From Acidimicrobiaceae bacterium (GTDB lineage Bacteria > Actinomycetota > Acidimicrobiia > Acidimicrobiales > Palsa-688), in NCBI GenBank assembly GCA_003156795.1, contig PMHU01000182.1, positions 366 through 34,541 on the forward strand: 34,176 bases of DNA, given 5' to 3'. Positions 24,049 to 32,382 of the stretch are shown piece after piece. Made by a program: the position numbers and the translations under genes. The notes under the pieces are model-generated. The model was not told the DNA's origin and made no database searches. It saw only the letters and a program-made list of their open reading frames with translations. Positions within the stretch are counted from its first letter, which is position 1. Every line of letters begins with the position of its first letter.

Positions 24049-24522
24049 TCACAGTTCGCGTTCGTAGACGTACATGACCGGCCCTTGGCCTCCGCCTTCC
24101 CGGTTGGTGAAGCCGAGGCTTTCGTAAAGGCGGCGGGCTACGAAGTCGGTCTCACTCGTGCCCAGGTCCATCCGGTCCGCGTGGCCCTCACGAGCCGCCT
24201 CCATGGCCGCGTCCATGAGGGCCCGGCCCAGTCCGTGACCCCGCTCGGCTGGAGCGACGTAGAGCTCGGCCAGATAGCACTCCTGACTCGAACTCCAAAT
24301 GGCGGGACGGAACCGGAGCACGGCCAGGCCATCAGGTCCGGCCCCAGCCAGGAGGACGACCGTGTCGCCAAATCCCAGAAGCTGTTGGATGCGCTCGGCC
24401 AACTCGGCTGGAGGGGGCGTGGGTTCGTCGTACTCACGATTGAAGTCGTGGAGCAACTGTCCGACGGCGGCCGCGTCGTCAAGGTCCGCTCGCCGCACCG
24501 AGAGATTGTCCGAGGACTTCAT
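24049..24522 (-). CDS. GNAT-family N-acetyltransferase
   Basis: The 157-residue GNAT begins LSVRRADLDDAAAVGQLLHDF, followed by ECYLAELYVAPAERGHGLGRALMDAAMEAA, which holds the acetyl-CoA P-loop (ERGHGLG), and LGTSETDFVARRLYESLGFTNREGG (motif B, Y-E-S-L-G-F). It resembles AAC(6')/RimI-like acetyltransferases of unknown substrate. The ATG at 24522 is chosen since the GNAT fold starts there; the open frame runs 50 codons further upstream without homology. Single-domain and soluble. Confidence 0.9.
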   Translation of the reverse strand: MKSSDNLSVRRADLDDAAAVGQLLHDFNREYDEPTPPPAELAERIQQLLGFGDTVVLLAGAGPDGLAVLRFRPAIWSSSQECYLAELYVAPAERGHGLGRALMDAAMEAAREGHADRMDLGTSETDFVARRLYESLGFTNREGGGQGPVMYVYEREL

Positions 24523-24700
24523 GGTTCGGACTGTAGCGATGGTCGGCCCTGTTGAGGCCCCGGATACCGCGAGCTGTATGGGTGTCGTCGGGGCTAGTCG
24601 CCGACGTGGCCGTCGATAGCCGGGGCGGATCAGATCGAACTCCGACTCGCCGGGGTCAGGGTCGATTCGCACGGGTCCATCCTTGCCTCGCCTCCTACGG

Positions 24701-25144
24701 CTATTGGAGGCCGGTCTCCAGGCTGAAGCCTTCGTCCTTCCAGCCCTCGATCCCGCCGATCATCTTCTTTACCGGGCGACCGAGTTGGGCCAAGCGGACC
24801 GCAGCCTTATCTGCTCCGTTGCAGTGCGGTCCGGCGCAATAGACGACGAAGAGGACGTCTGGGCCGCACGGTTCGAGCTTTCGCTGGTTGATCCGGCGGT
24901 GGGGGAGGTTGATCGCCCCCGGCAGGTGGCCCGCAGCAAACAGCTCCGGGCTGCGGACGTCGAGCAGCACGAATCCTGGATCTGGCAGGTCCAGTGCTTG
25001 GTGCACGTCCCAACAGTCGGTCTCGTAGGCCAGGAGCGCCTCGAAATGGCGCAAGGCGTGGTTGGAGGCCGCGGCGGGGACGGCAGTCACGGCGTTGGCG
25101 GTCGATAGCTCCGGCACGAAACACAGCATCGCGCGCCGGGCCAT
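24701..25144 (-). CDS. Rhodanese-like domain protein
   Basis: The 147-residue single rhodanese domain (sulfurtransferase or thiol-relay type) has FVLLDVRSPELFAAGHLPGAINLPHRRI (58-85) as the CH2A block. The active-site strand VVYCAGPHCNGADKAA carries Cys103 and a second Cys108, followed by LAQLGRPVKKMIGGIEGWKDEGF (119-140), the CH2B block. The loop from Cys103 is longer than the usual C-R-x-G-x-R and ends in the CNGADKAA found in one rhodanese subgroup. The N-terminal 40 residues form an extra helix. The ATG at 25144 is chosen (an internal Met6 is possible); the frame extends upstream without homology. Its substrate is unknown. It lies 45 bases from the kinase gene. Confidence 0.88.
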   Translation of the reverse strand: MARRAMLCFVPELSTANAVTAVPAAASNHALRHFEALLAYETDCWDVHQALDLPDPGFVLLDVRSPELFAAGHLPGAINLPHRRINQRKLEPCGPDVLFVVYCAGPHCNGADKAAVRLAQLGRPVKKMIGGIEGWKDEGFSLETGLQ

Positions 25145-25211
25145 GCTCGACTCTCTACATTTTGCGGCGGTCGGGCTGGAGGTGTCGGAGCGGACGGCGA
25201 GGATCTCGTGA

Positions 25212-28200
25212 TCAGGTCGTCGGAGGCGGGGCGACCTCGCCTTGCAGGACCGTCCCCACCCGACCGGCTCCAAGAAGAGCCTCGTAGCCGTTGGACAGGG
25301 AGGCGATCGCAAAGCACTCGCCCGTGGTTGGACAGGCGATCGCGGTTATCCCGGTGACGCCCACGGGGATGGGTTGGGCGGCCCAGTCGCCCGTTGAGAC
25401 AGGGCGAGTAGGGACGGCAGAGCGGGCGATGGAAGTCGTGGCCGTCGTCGATGCCGCGGTGGTCGACGTGCTGCTCAACACGCCGGCGGCGGCCGTCAAG
25501 TGGAGCGTTCTGTACATCTCGGTCACCGTCGTATTCGAGGCGGAGGAGCCGGCAGGCACGAACTGGCCGGCCAGCCAACACACCTTCGTGGTGACGCACT
25601 CAATGGCGGTCAGGGCCCGCACGCCGGCGGGGATGGCGACGTCCTGCCAGGCGGCCACCCCAGAGGAATCGATGGTCCCATCTAGCAGTTGAGGGCCCGA
25701 CGCTCCCGTGGCCAGGAGCAGACACTGTGAGGGTCGCGGGCAGGTGATCGCTCCGACGTCCTGGGTGCCGAACGGCACAGGGAGCGTCGCCCACGTGGAT
25801 CCAGACCGGCGCAGCACCTCGGGTTGGCCGTTGACCTGAACGCTGACCAGGCAGATCGTCGGTTGGGGGCAGGCCAGACCGGTCACCGACTGGACGCCGG
25901 CGGGCAGCGGGATCGTCACCGGGTTGCCGGGGCCGGACAGTTGGAGCCGCACTACGGTGGCCCGGTTGGCGGAGGTGGTGTTGCCGGCGGCCACGCACGC
26001 GGCGGAGGTGCACGACAGCTCAGCTAGACCGCCGATTGCCGGGTCGCTCGCCTCGATGGTCGAGTAGCCCCCTCCGGGCGCCAGGCCGACGAGCACCCCC
26101 ATGGGGCTGCTGGTGGGCAGGATGAAAGCCCCCAGGTGGTTTCTCGTCAGGTCGGGGAAGGCGCCCGAGGCGTAGCAGTCCGTGGCGGTAAGACACGAGA
26201 GGGCCGACACCGTCAGCTTGGGCCCATAGAAGTCCACGGCCCAGCCGCTCCCCCCGTCGGTCGTGAAACCTACGCCGCTCTGGCCCGAGAGCCAACAGCC
26301 CGCGGCGCCGGGACAGTAGATGTCGGGGACGAACGGCATGGTCTCCGGGGCGAGATGAACGGCCCACGTGACCCCCCCGTCAGCCGTGGACAGGAAGTAC
26401 GGCGAGCCGCTCGAGCTCTCGAGACCGCCCCACTCGACCGTCCCGTCGACCAAGCAGGATGTCGGCGTCCAGCAGGATACGGAGTCGAAGCCGTACGGCT
26501 GGGGAAATGACGGGAAGGCCACGCGCGACCAGGTCGCGCCCCCGTCGGTGGTCCGGTTGATCGTGCCGATCTGGCTCTGCAAGCTGTTGGTGTACTCGCC
26601 GACGACCCAGCAGACGCTGGCGTTGACGCAGTCGACGGAAGCTGCGGTATAGAGCAGGCCCGGCAGGCCAACGGACGTCCACGTGGCACCGGAGTCGTGG
26701 GTGGCCTCGGCCGTCCCGTCGGCGATCCCCACGCACGAATCGGCCGTGGAGCAGGAGATGGTGGTGATGGGTCCTGACCCGTTGGGCGTCGGGACTTGCG
26801 TCCACTGGCCCCCACCCGAGTTCTTGAAAAGGCCGGATCTGGATGCGGCCCAACACTCGGTGGCGCCGGGTACGCAGCTGACTCCAGTAAACGCTCCTGT
26901 CCCCGAAGGGAGCGAAGCGGCCCGCCAGGTGAGGCCGCCGTCGGCCGTGGCGAGAGCGGTGGCGTCGCCGGACGACGTCGCTCCGACCGCGATGCAATAG
27001 GTGTCGGAGGCGCAAGAGATGTCGGCGATGGTCCCGCCGCCGGCGGGAATTTGGGACAAGGTCCGCTGCCCGCCAGGTCCGAGGATCAGGATGGCTGAGC
27101 CGAGGTCGACCCAGCAGTGGGTGGCGTCCGGACAGGTGACCTCGGTCGCCTGGCCTGACCCGGACACGGTGGTGAAGGCGCCGGCGACAGCGGCCGGAGA
27201 CCCGATCAAAGACAAGGCGGTCGCCACCCCGCCGACGACGGCGACGGTCGCGACAGCAGACACCGGGTGGGCGGTAGCGGCGTGGTGGACGCGCGACGCC
27301 AACCGCCGGATGCGGCGAAGACGCCCGCTGGTCGGAATCGAGGGGCCGGCGGACGCAGCTGCGCTGGACCCGCCGGCCAGTTCTGTAGCGCCGGCGCTCA
27401 GGGCTCCGATCACGGCGCCGGCCACGGCCGCGAGGGACGCCCGCCTGCGCCAGTCGGGTCCGTAGCCGGCTTCGGCCGCCTCGCCCAGTTCGGCGAGAAA
27501 CTCTTCAGCCGTCGCGGGCCGGTCCCCTGGACTCTTCGACAACGAGCGGGCGACCAGATCTCCGACTGGATCCGGTACGCCGTGCAGGCGCGGCGGCGGA
27601 GAGTCCCGGTGGGCGGCGGCCACCGCCCCGGCGGTGCCGACAAATGGCGGCCGGCCGGTCAGGAGCTCGTAGAGGATCAGGCCGGCGGCGTAGACGTCGG
27701 AGCGGGCGTCGACCGGTTCGTCACGGAGCGCTTCGGGAGAGGCGTAGGCGGGGGTGCCACCAGACGGCTTGGAGCCGGTTGGGCCGGCCTGGCCGAAGTC
27801 GACGAGCTTGGATACGCCTTCTTCGGTGACGATCACGTTCTCGGGCTTGAGGTCGCCGTGGACGACCCCCAGCCGGTGGGCCGCGGCGAGCCCTGACAGG
27901 GCCCCGGCCAGGACGCCGAGGGACTGTTCGGGGGTGAGGCGTCGTCCGTCCTTCACGACTTCGCGCAGCGGTGCGCCGGGCACGTACTGCATGACCAGAT
28001 AGGCCCCGCCGTCCCGTTCGACGTAGTCGTAGACGTCCACCAGGTTCTCGTCGTCGAACTGGGTCATGAGGCGGGCTTCGGCTCGGAAGCGCTCCCGGAA
28101 CCCGGGTGCATCCAAGCGCCATGCTGCGAGCACCTTGACCGCCACGTCTCGGTCGGTCGAGGACTGGCGAGCCAAGTAGACGGTGCCGGTGGTGCCCGAT

Positions 28201-28265
28201 CCGAGGACCCGGCTGAATTCGTAGCCTGGAAGGAACGGAAGGTCGTCCGTCCTGGTGCCCGACAT
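25212..28265 (-). CDS. Receptor-like Ser/Thr protein kinase with large Cys-rich propeller ectodomain
   Basis: The 1017-residue protein has an N-terminal kinase domain (about 15-265): P-loop LGSGTTGTVY (21-30), Lys44 (VAVK), the catalytic loop VVHGDLKPEN (134-143; HGD in place of the usual HRD), DFG at 156-158 and GTPAYASPEAL. Hydrophobic stretches at about 276-297 and 334-354 are possible membrane segments. The C-terminal 650 residues are outside the cell: repeated ISC(x)nC...S-x-D-G-G-x-T-W units, as in Ycf48/BNR-like beta-propellers, with a conserved Cys pair per blade. It probably senses an external ligand or stress through the propeller. ABC1 and FHA genes lie just upstream and a second kinase follows them. 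The ATG at 28265 has GAGGGGG upstream. Confidence 0.93.
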   Translation of the reverse strand: MSGTRTDDLPFLPGYEFSRVLGSGTTGTVYLARQSSTDRDVAVKVLAAWRLDAPGFRERFRAEARLMTQFDDENLVDVYDYVERDGGAYLVMQYVPGAPLREVVKDGRRLTPEQSLGVLAGALSGLAAAHRLGVVHGDLKPENVIVTEEGVSKLVDFGQAGPTGSKPSGGTPAYASPEALRDEPVDARSDVYAAGLILYELLTGRPPFVGTAGAVAAAHRDSPPPRLHGVPDPVGDLVARSLSKSPGDRPATAEEFLAELGEAAEAGYGPDWRRRASLAAVAGAVIGALSAGATELAGGSSAAASAGPSIPTSGRLRRIRRLASRVHHAATAHPVSAVATVAVVGGVATALSLIGSPAAVAGAFTTVSGSGQATEVTCPDATHCWVDLGSAILILGPGGQRTLSQIPAGGGTIADISCASDTYCIAVGATSSGDATALATADGGLTWRAASLPSGTGAFTGVSCVPGATECWAASRSGLFKNSGGGQWTQVPTPNGSGPITTISCSTADSCVGIADGTAEATHDSGATWTSVGLPGLLYTAASVDCVNASVCWVVGEYTNSLQSQIGTINRTTDGGATWSRVAFPSFPQPYGFDSVSCWTPTSCLVDGTVEWGGLESSSGSPYFLSTADGGVTWAVHLAPETMPFVPDIYCPGAAGCWLSGQSGVGFTTDGGSGWAVDFYGPKLTVSALSCLTATDCYASGAFPDLTRNHLGAFILPTSSPMGVLVGLAPGGGYSTIEASDPAIGGLAELSCTSAACVAAGNTTSANRATVVRLQLSGPGNPVTIPLPAGVQSVTGLACPQPTICLVSVQVNGQPEVLRRSGSTWATLPVPFGTQDVGAITCPRPSQCLLLATGASGPQLLDGTIDSSGVAAWQDVAIPAGVRALTAIECVTTKVCWLAGQFVPAGSSASNTTVTEMYRTLHLTAAAGVLSSTSTTAASTTATTSIARSAVPTRPVSTGDWAAQPIPVGVTGITAIACPTTGECFAIASLSNGYEALLGAGRVGTVLQGEVAPPPTT

Positions 28266-28311
28266 GCCCAACCCCCTCGCTGCCCCTCCGTCTCGCCAGC
28301 TGCCGGCCATG

Positions 28312-29622
28312 CTAGGCCGCGGCCAGTTCGGGTTCCCGAGCGAGGCCCAGGATCGGGGCGATGTCGCCGAGCACATCGAAGTCGGGGCTAAGGGTCCGGC
28401 ACAGCCCGCTGATGTACAGCATCTGCTTGAAGAAGGCCACGAGTGACTCCGGCAGGGCGAAGCCGTTGCGGGATGCGAGTTGGAGGATGGCGCCGATCGC
28501 GTCTCGCACGTCGATGCCGGCGAGCGGCTTGTCGATGAACTCACCAATCAGAGCCTGGACTTGAGGTATCACCGAGGTCAGGTCGATGCCGCTCGGATCG
28601 ACGATCTGGAACATGGCCATGACCGCGTCGCCGAAGCGCCCTTCGGCTAGAGCGGCGAGAAGGTCGGAGGTGGCGGGCCTGACGATGTCGTCGAGGTGGG
28701 CGATCACTCCGAAGTCGAGCAGTCCCAACCGGCCGTCGTCGAGCACGAGCATGTTGCCAGGGTGCATGTCGGCATGGAAGACACCGCTTCCGAGGGCTGG
28801 TACGAGGAGGGCGGATATGACCGACTCGACCACGTGTGAACGGTCGATGCCGAGTCCCTCGACGGCCTCGACGTCGTCGGCGCGAGCGCCTCGCAGCCGC
28901 TCCATCACCAGTACCCGTTCGGTGGACAGCTCTTCGTACACGGCGGGGACTTTCACCGGCAGGAAAGATAGGGCGAGCGCCATCCCCCGCGCGTTGGCGG
29001 CCTCGCCGCGGAACGAGAGCTGCTCCTCGAGCCCCCGAGCGAAGTCGTCCACCAGAGCCATGGGGTTGGCGGCCGCGCAAGCCGACGAAAAGCGGGCGGC
29101 CAGCCTCGCCGCGGTGCGGAGCAGGCGGATGTCCTCGGACAAGAGCTTCTCCAAACCAGGGCGCTGCACCTTGACCACGACCGGGGTTCCGTCTGCGAGC
29201 CGGGCGGTATGCACTTGGGCCATGGACCCGGCGGCGAGCGGCTCGGGGTCAACGTCGACGAGTTCGGCGCGGTTGGCGCCCAACTCTTCGGCCAGCAGTT
29301 CGGACACCGACCGCCAAGGCGCGGGTGGAACGTCGTCGCGACAGTGGGCCATCTCGTTCACCCACGTCTGGGAGAGGGGACCGGCCGAGGAGGACATCAG
29401 CTGGCCGGCCTTCACGAAGGTCGGGCCCAGGCGCTCGAACGCCTTTCTAACTCGGTGGGCGAGGAGGGCATCGGCGTCCGCCCCCCGCCGGGTCAGGCGG
29501 TCGAGAGCGGTTCCGACCACGATCCTGGCCGCGGCCAGGGCGAGGGCGATCACCCGGGTGAGGGGGAGTCCGGACCGGTTGAAAGGGTGGCTGGCGGGAG
29601 GCTTGGTCACGTTCCTAAGCAT
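28312..29622 (-). CDS. ABC1/UbiB (AarF) family atypical kinase
   Basis: The 436-residue protein is an atypical protein-kinase-like enzyme of the ABC1/ADCK/UbiB family, linked to quinone biosynthesis or lipid homeostasis in other organisms. It carries the family signature FVKAGQLMSS (69-78, KxGQ motif), the Ala-rich nucleotide loop AAGSMAQVH (130-138), Lys151 (VVVKVQRPG), the catalytic HADMHPGN (283-290) and DFG at 303-305. N-terminal hydrophobic residues 22-40 may dip into the membrane. The substrate is not known, and some family members are ATPases rather than kinases. The start is ATG; the longer open frame upstream is not homologous. It is 46 bases upstream of the receptor kinase and probably in one operon. 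Confidence 0.94.
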   Translation of the reverse strand: MLRNVTKPPASHPFNRSGLPLTRVIALALAAARIVVGTALDRLTRRGADADALLAHRVRKAFERLGPTFVKAGQLMSSSAGPLSQTWVNEMAHCRDDVPPAPWRSVSELLAEELGANRAELVDVDPEPLAAGSMAQVHTARLADGTPVVVKVQRPGLEKLLSEDIRLLRTAARLAARFSSACAAANPMALVDDFARGLEEQLSFRGEAANARGMALALSFLPVKVPAVYEELSTERVLVMERLRGARADDVEAVEGLGIDRSHVVESVISALLVPALGSGVFHADMHPGNMLVLDDGRLGLLDFGVIAHLDDIVRPATSDLLAALAEGRFGDAVMAMFQIVDPSGIDLTSVIPQVQALIGEFIDKPLAGIDVRDAIGAILQLASRNGFALPESLVAFFKQMLYISGLCRTLSPDFDVLGDIAPILGLAREPELAAA

Positions 29623-29650
29623 GAATAGGCAGGGGTCGCCGAAGAACCGC

Positions 29651-29708
29651 CGCGAAGGGGGTCGTTCTCGGCGCCGGCGGGGGTCTTTCCCCCCGCCCTG
29701 GAGGGGGT
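29651..29708. repeat. Dispersed 60-base GC element, copy A (upstream of FHA gene)
   Basis: Colinear with copy B at 32274-32333: both start CGCGAAGGGGG, share a GGCGGGGG run, then a TTTCC and end GGAGGGGGT, with the spacing differing by two bases. In this copy GGCGGGGG, a six-base loop and CCCCCGCC (29676-29697) form a strong 8-base stem. It sits just before the FHA start, so it may be a shared promoter-region or RNA structure. Confidence 0.5.
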
Positions 29709-29730
29709 GCGCCGCTACCATCGGCGGACG

Positions 29731-30357
29731 GTGGATGCCTTCCTCGAACCACGCGGGTCGGCGGCGGCCGGGATCGTCGCCCTGACCAAGGACCGCACCA
29801 CCATCGGCCGGGCCGCCGAGGCGGACTTGAGCCTGGAGTCGGACGGAACCGTTTCGAGGTTGCACTCGGCGATCGAGCGCTATCCCGGCGGCTGGGTGCT
29901 CAGGGACTTGGGTTCGTCGAACGGGACGTTCGTCAACGGCGAGCGCGTCGTCGGCGACCGTCCCCTCAATTCAGGCGACGAAGTCAGGGTGGGATCGTGC
30001 GTGTTCCTTTTTCACAGCGGAAGCGGCCAGGTCGACGAGTTGGAGACGGTGCAGGGGAGCCCGCCGCCAGTTCTGACCAGGCGGGAACACGAGGTGCTGG
30101 TCGAGCTGTGCCGGCCGCTCGTCGACCGGACGACCGCTTTCGGCCGGCCCAGCTCGGTCGCGGAGATCGCGGCGCGCCTGTACATCGGGCAGGCGACGGT
30201 CAAGTTCCACTTGGACAACCTGTTTGACAAGTTCGGTTTGTTGGAGCCGGGGGAAGGGCGCCGGTTGGCCCTGGCCAACGACGCGCTACGCCGCGGGGCC
30301 GTCAGCTTGGCCGAACTTCGCCAGGCGTCCGGGTCCGGCGGGGGCTCCATCCCCTGA
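29731..30357 (+). CDS. FHA domain protein with C-terminal HTH-like domain
   Basis: The 208-residue protein has an FHA domain near the N-terminus: TTIGRAAEADLSLESDGTVSRLHSAIE has the G-R...S-R-x-H phosphothreonine loop and LRDLGSSNGTFVNGERV the S-S-N-G-T-x-x-N-G loop. After an acidic linker, a C-terminal winged-HTH-like region reads LTRREHEVLVELCRPL, then SVAEIAARLYIGQATVKFHLDNLFDKFGL, matching the GerE-like HTH. The design, FHA plus HTH, ties phosphopeptide reading to DNA or protein binding. It sits between two Ser/Thr kinases and runs the same way as the second. GTG at 29731 is used; an in-frame GTG at 29707 adds eight residues. The spacing to the kinase is 20 bases with a small hairpin (GCGGG ATAA CCCGC). 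Confidence 0.85.
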   Translation: MDAFLEPRGSAAAGIVALTKDRTTIGRAAEADLSLESDGTVSRLHSAIERYPGGWVLRDLGSSNGTFVNGERVVGDRPLNSGDEVRVGSCVFLFHSGSGQVDELETVQGSPPPVLTRREHEVLVELCRPLVDRTTAFGRPSSVAEIAARLYIGQATVKFHLDNLFDKFGLLEPGEGRRLALANDALRRGAVSLAELRQASGSGGGSIP

Positions 30358-30371
30358 GCGGGATAACCCGC
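30358..30371 (+). other. Short hairpin between FHA and second kinase genes
   Basis: GCGGG, ATAA, CCCGC form a 5-base GC stem right after the FHA stop and seven bases before the kinase ATG. It may affect coupling of translation or transcript stability; too short for a firm call. Confidence 0.4.
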
Positions 30372-30377
30372 CCGCCC

Positions 30378-31868
30378 ATGACCATCGCCGCCAAGGAGCT
30401 CGACCGGCTGAGAGAAGCCGGCTACGTGGTGGAGGACGAGATCGGGAGGGGAGCGTCGGGGGTCGTGTACCTCGCCACTCAGCAGCTGCTGGCCCGGCGG
30501 GTCGCGCTCAAGCGCGTCGGGTTCGACCCGGCCGCCGGGGAGACGGTGCGGAGGCGCCTCGACACGGAAGTGGCGGCGCTGGTGGCGCTGGAGCACCCAG
30601 GGGTGGTTCGCCTCATGGATGTGCAGAGGTATCCAGGGGCGCTGTGGTTCGTGATGGAGTACGTCAACGGACCGTCGCTCCGACAGGTCCTGGACTCGAC
30701 CACCTCCGGTGTCAGGCCACCTGAAGCGCTGCGAATATTGGAGGAGCTGACCGGAGTCCTGGACCACCTGGCCAGCCGCGGGATCGTCCACCGGGACCTG
30801 AAGCCGGCCAACGTGTTCCTCACCGCGGACGGGCGGACCAAGGTCGGCGACTTCGGAATCGCCCTCGTCCATGCGCCGGAGGGAACGGCCGACGCCCTGG
30901 GCCGTCTGACCCAGCCGGGGGTCGTCATCGGGACTCCGGCCTACCTCTCGCCCGAGCAAGCCGGCGGCCGCGACGAGCTCGGGAGTGCGTCGGACCTGTA
31001 CAGCTTGGGCGTGATGGCGTACGAGCTCTTGGTAGGGCGCGTCCCGTTTTCCAGCCCCGGCAACGTCCTCGCCCTCCTGGCCGCCCAGGAGACCGAGCCA
31101 CCTCCAGCCCCGCGCAGCATCCGGCCGGAGCTGAGCCGGGCGGTCGAGGCGGCGCTCCTCGGCCCGCTGGCCAAGGCCCCATCCGACCGGCCTCCGAGCG
31201 CAGGGGCTTTCTGGTCGCAGCTCGAACTGGCGGCCGAGGAGGCGTGGCCCCGATGGCGAGCGTCGGCAGACACCGTGGCCCTGTCCGGTCGCTTGGCCAG
31301 GGGGAGCCGCCCAGTGCGGGCCACCGGGGCCCAGGACGACGCCACCGTAGGGGCGACGGGCGACGGCCTGGCGGCAGAGTCAGTGGTGGCTTCGAGCGGG
31401 CCGGCGTCCGCCGAGCGCGGCGACGAGCCGCAGCCGCCGCCCCGAGTGGATGCACGCCCCCCGCCCAAGCGCGGCGGCGCCCAGAGGTGGGCGCTCCCGG
31501 CGGTCGTGTTCGTGGTCGCGGTGGTGGGGGGCTTCCTAGCGGTCCGGGCCGTGACGGCCAAAGGCGCCGCGGGGCTGAGGGTCGCCTCGATGAGCCTGGC
31601 CTTCCAGCCCGCTCCATCCGGGTGCGCAGTCGTCGCCCGCCTACAGACCAACGGCGTCCGGGGGCGGCTCAGGTACGAGTGGGCGGACGGTGGCGGTCCA
31701 CCGCCGGTCGAAGGTTCGTTGACGGTCAGCGGCCGACCGGTGGTGGTCGTCGACCATAACCTCGATGGCACGACCGCGGCCGGGCCGGCAGCCACGACCG
31801 TGACCTTTTCACTCCTGAGTCCGGGGCCGACGCGACGAGAGTCCCTCCCCGTGCCAGCGAGCTGCTGA
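30378..31868 (+). CDS. Transmembrane Ser/Thr protein kinase
   Basis: The 496-residue Pkn-type kinase carries a complete catalytic domain (about 15-285): GRGASGVVYLA (23-33), Lys45 (VALKRV), the HRD at 138-140 with IVHRDLKPANV, DFG at 158-160 and GTPAYLSPEQA (185-195). A Pro/Ala-rich juxtamembrane stretch (about 300-370) precedes one membrane segment (about 371-391), then a roughly 100-residue outer domain with two Cys (about 412 and the C-terminal residue) and beta-strand character. It phosphorylates Ser/Thr of target proteins in response to an outside or membrane signal. FHA-type partner and receptor kinase are close by, so a shared pathway is likely. The ATG start sits 20 bases after the FHA stop. 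Confidence 0.94.
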   Translation: MTIAAKELDRLREAGYVVEDEIGRGASGVVYLATQQLLARRVALKRVGFDPAAGETVRRRLDTEVAALVALEHPGVVRLMDVQRYPGALWFVMEYVNGPSLRQVLDSTTSGVRPPEALRILEELTGVLDHLASRGIVHRDLKPANVFLTADGRTKVGDFGIALVHAPEGTADALGRLTQPGVVIGTPAYLSPEQAGGRDELGSASDLYSLGVMAYELLVGRVPFSSPGNVLALLAAQETEPPPAPRSIRPELSRAVEAALLGPLAKAPSDRPPSAGAFWSQLELAAEEAWPRWRASADTVALSGRLARGSRPVRATGAQDDATVGATGDGLAAESVVASSGPASAERGDEPQPPPRVDARPPPKRGGAQRWALPAVVFVVAVVGGFLAVRAVTAKGAAGLRVASMSLAFQPAPSGCAVVARLQTNGVRGRLRYEWADGGGPPPVEGSLTVSGRPVVVVDHNLDGTTAAGPAATTVTFSLLSPGPTRRESLPVPASC

Positions 31869-31883
31869 CACTGGGAGGGACTC
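31839..31883. terminator. Bidirectional hairpin spanning the kinase stop codon
   Basis: GAGTCCCTCCC and GGGAGGGACTC form a perfect 11-base stem with a 23-base loop that contains the kinase stop codon. It separates two convergent genes (kinase and DUF4190 protein), the usual place for a bidirectional terminator. No T tract is visible. Confidence 0.6.
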
Positions 31884-31894
31884 GAGCGGTCGGG

Positions 31895-32185
31895 TCAGGG
31901 ACGGCCGATGGAGCAGAGGATGACGAACTCGAGGATGACGGCGATGATGCCGAGCACTAGGCCGGCGGTGGCCACGCCTCGCTGGCCCTTGTCGGTGAGG
32001 GCGGCCCGGCCGCCGCGTACGCCGGTGAAGATCGCCGTCGCCGCAGTGGCCACGAACAACCATCCGCCCCAGCAAAAGATGACCGACACGATGCCGGCGA
32101 CGAGCGCCGCTACGGCCATGCCGTTGGTTCCACTGTTTCGGTCGGTCCCGGAGATGGCATTGGTTGGGATGGAATCGGTGTTCAT
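31895..32185 (-). CDS. DUF4190-type small membrane protein
   Basis: The 96-residue protein has two membrane segments: about 24-49 (VAALVAGIVSVIFCWGGWLFVATAA) and about 70-92 (VATAGLVLGIIAVILEFVILCSIG), separated by a GGRAALTDKGQRG loop. It is the DUF4190 pattern (MAVAALVxGIxSxxxxxxGxxxxxxAxxxGxxxLxxxxxKGxxGxxxAxxGLxLGxxxxxxxxI) seen in many actinobacterial surface-associated proteins of unknown role. AAGGAG lies about 11 bases upstream of the ATG. The N-terminal 20 residues are polar and probably cytoplasmic. It is convergent with the second kinase and divergent from the Stf0 gene. Confidence 0.85.
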   Translation of the reverse strand: MNTDSIPTNAISGTDRNSGTNGMAVAALVAGIVSVIFCWGGWLFVATAATAIFTGVRGGRAALTDKGQRGVATAGLVLGIIAVILEFVILCSIGRP

Positions 32186-32273
32186 GGCTGGTGTGTCTCC
32201 TTGTGGTTACCCGTTGCCCGTGTGGCAAACCGTGTTTCTAACCATGCGCCTCGGAAGGCCTCAGGGGTAACAG

Positions 32274-32333
32274 CGCGAAGGGGGGATTGTCCCGGCCGGG
32301 GCGGGGGGCGTTTCCTGTCTCCGGGGAGGGGGT
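32274..32333. repeat. Dispersed 60-base GC element, copy B (upstream of Stf0 gene)
   Basis: Counterpart of copy A at 29651-29708. Begins CGCGAAGGGGG, runs through GGCGGGGG and TTTCC to GGAGGGGGT in the same order, with a two-base longer middle. It ends 49 bases before the Stf0 start. Both copies lie upstream of plus-strand genes; any role is inferred from position only. Confidence 0.5.
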
Positions 32334-32382
32334 CCTTGCCAGAGGGCGACGGTTGGGTGTTTCATCGGCTCCTGGAGGCAGA

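Noticed and set aside
32287..32382. Upstream ATG extension of the Stf0 gene
   Set aside because: The extension reads through the GC-rich element and is not protein-like; the GTG at 32383 has a good ribosome site and starts at family homology.
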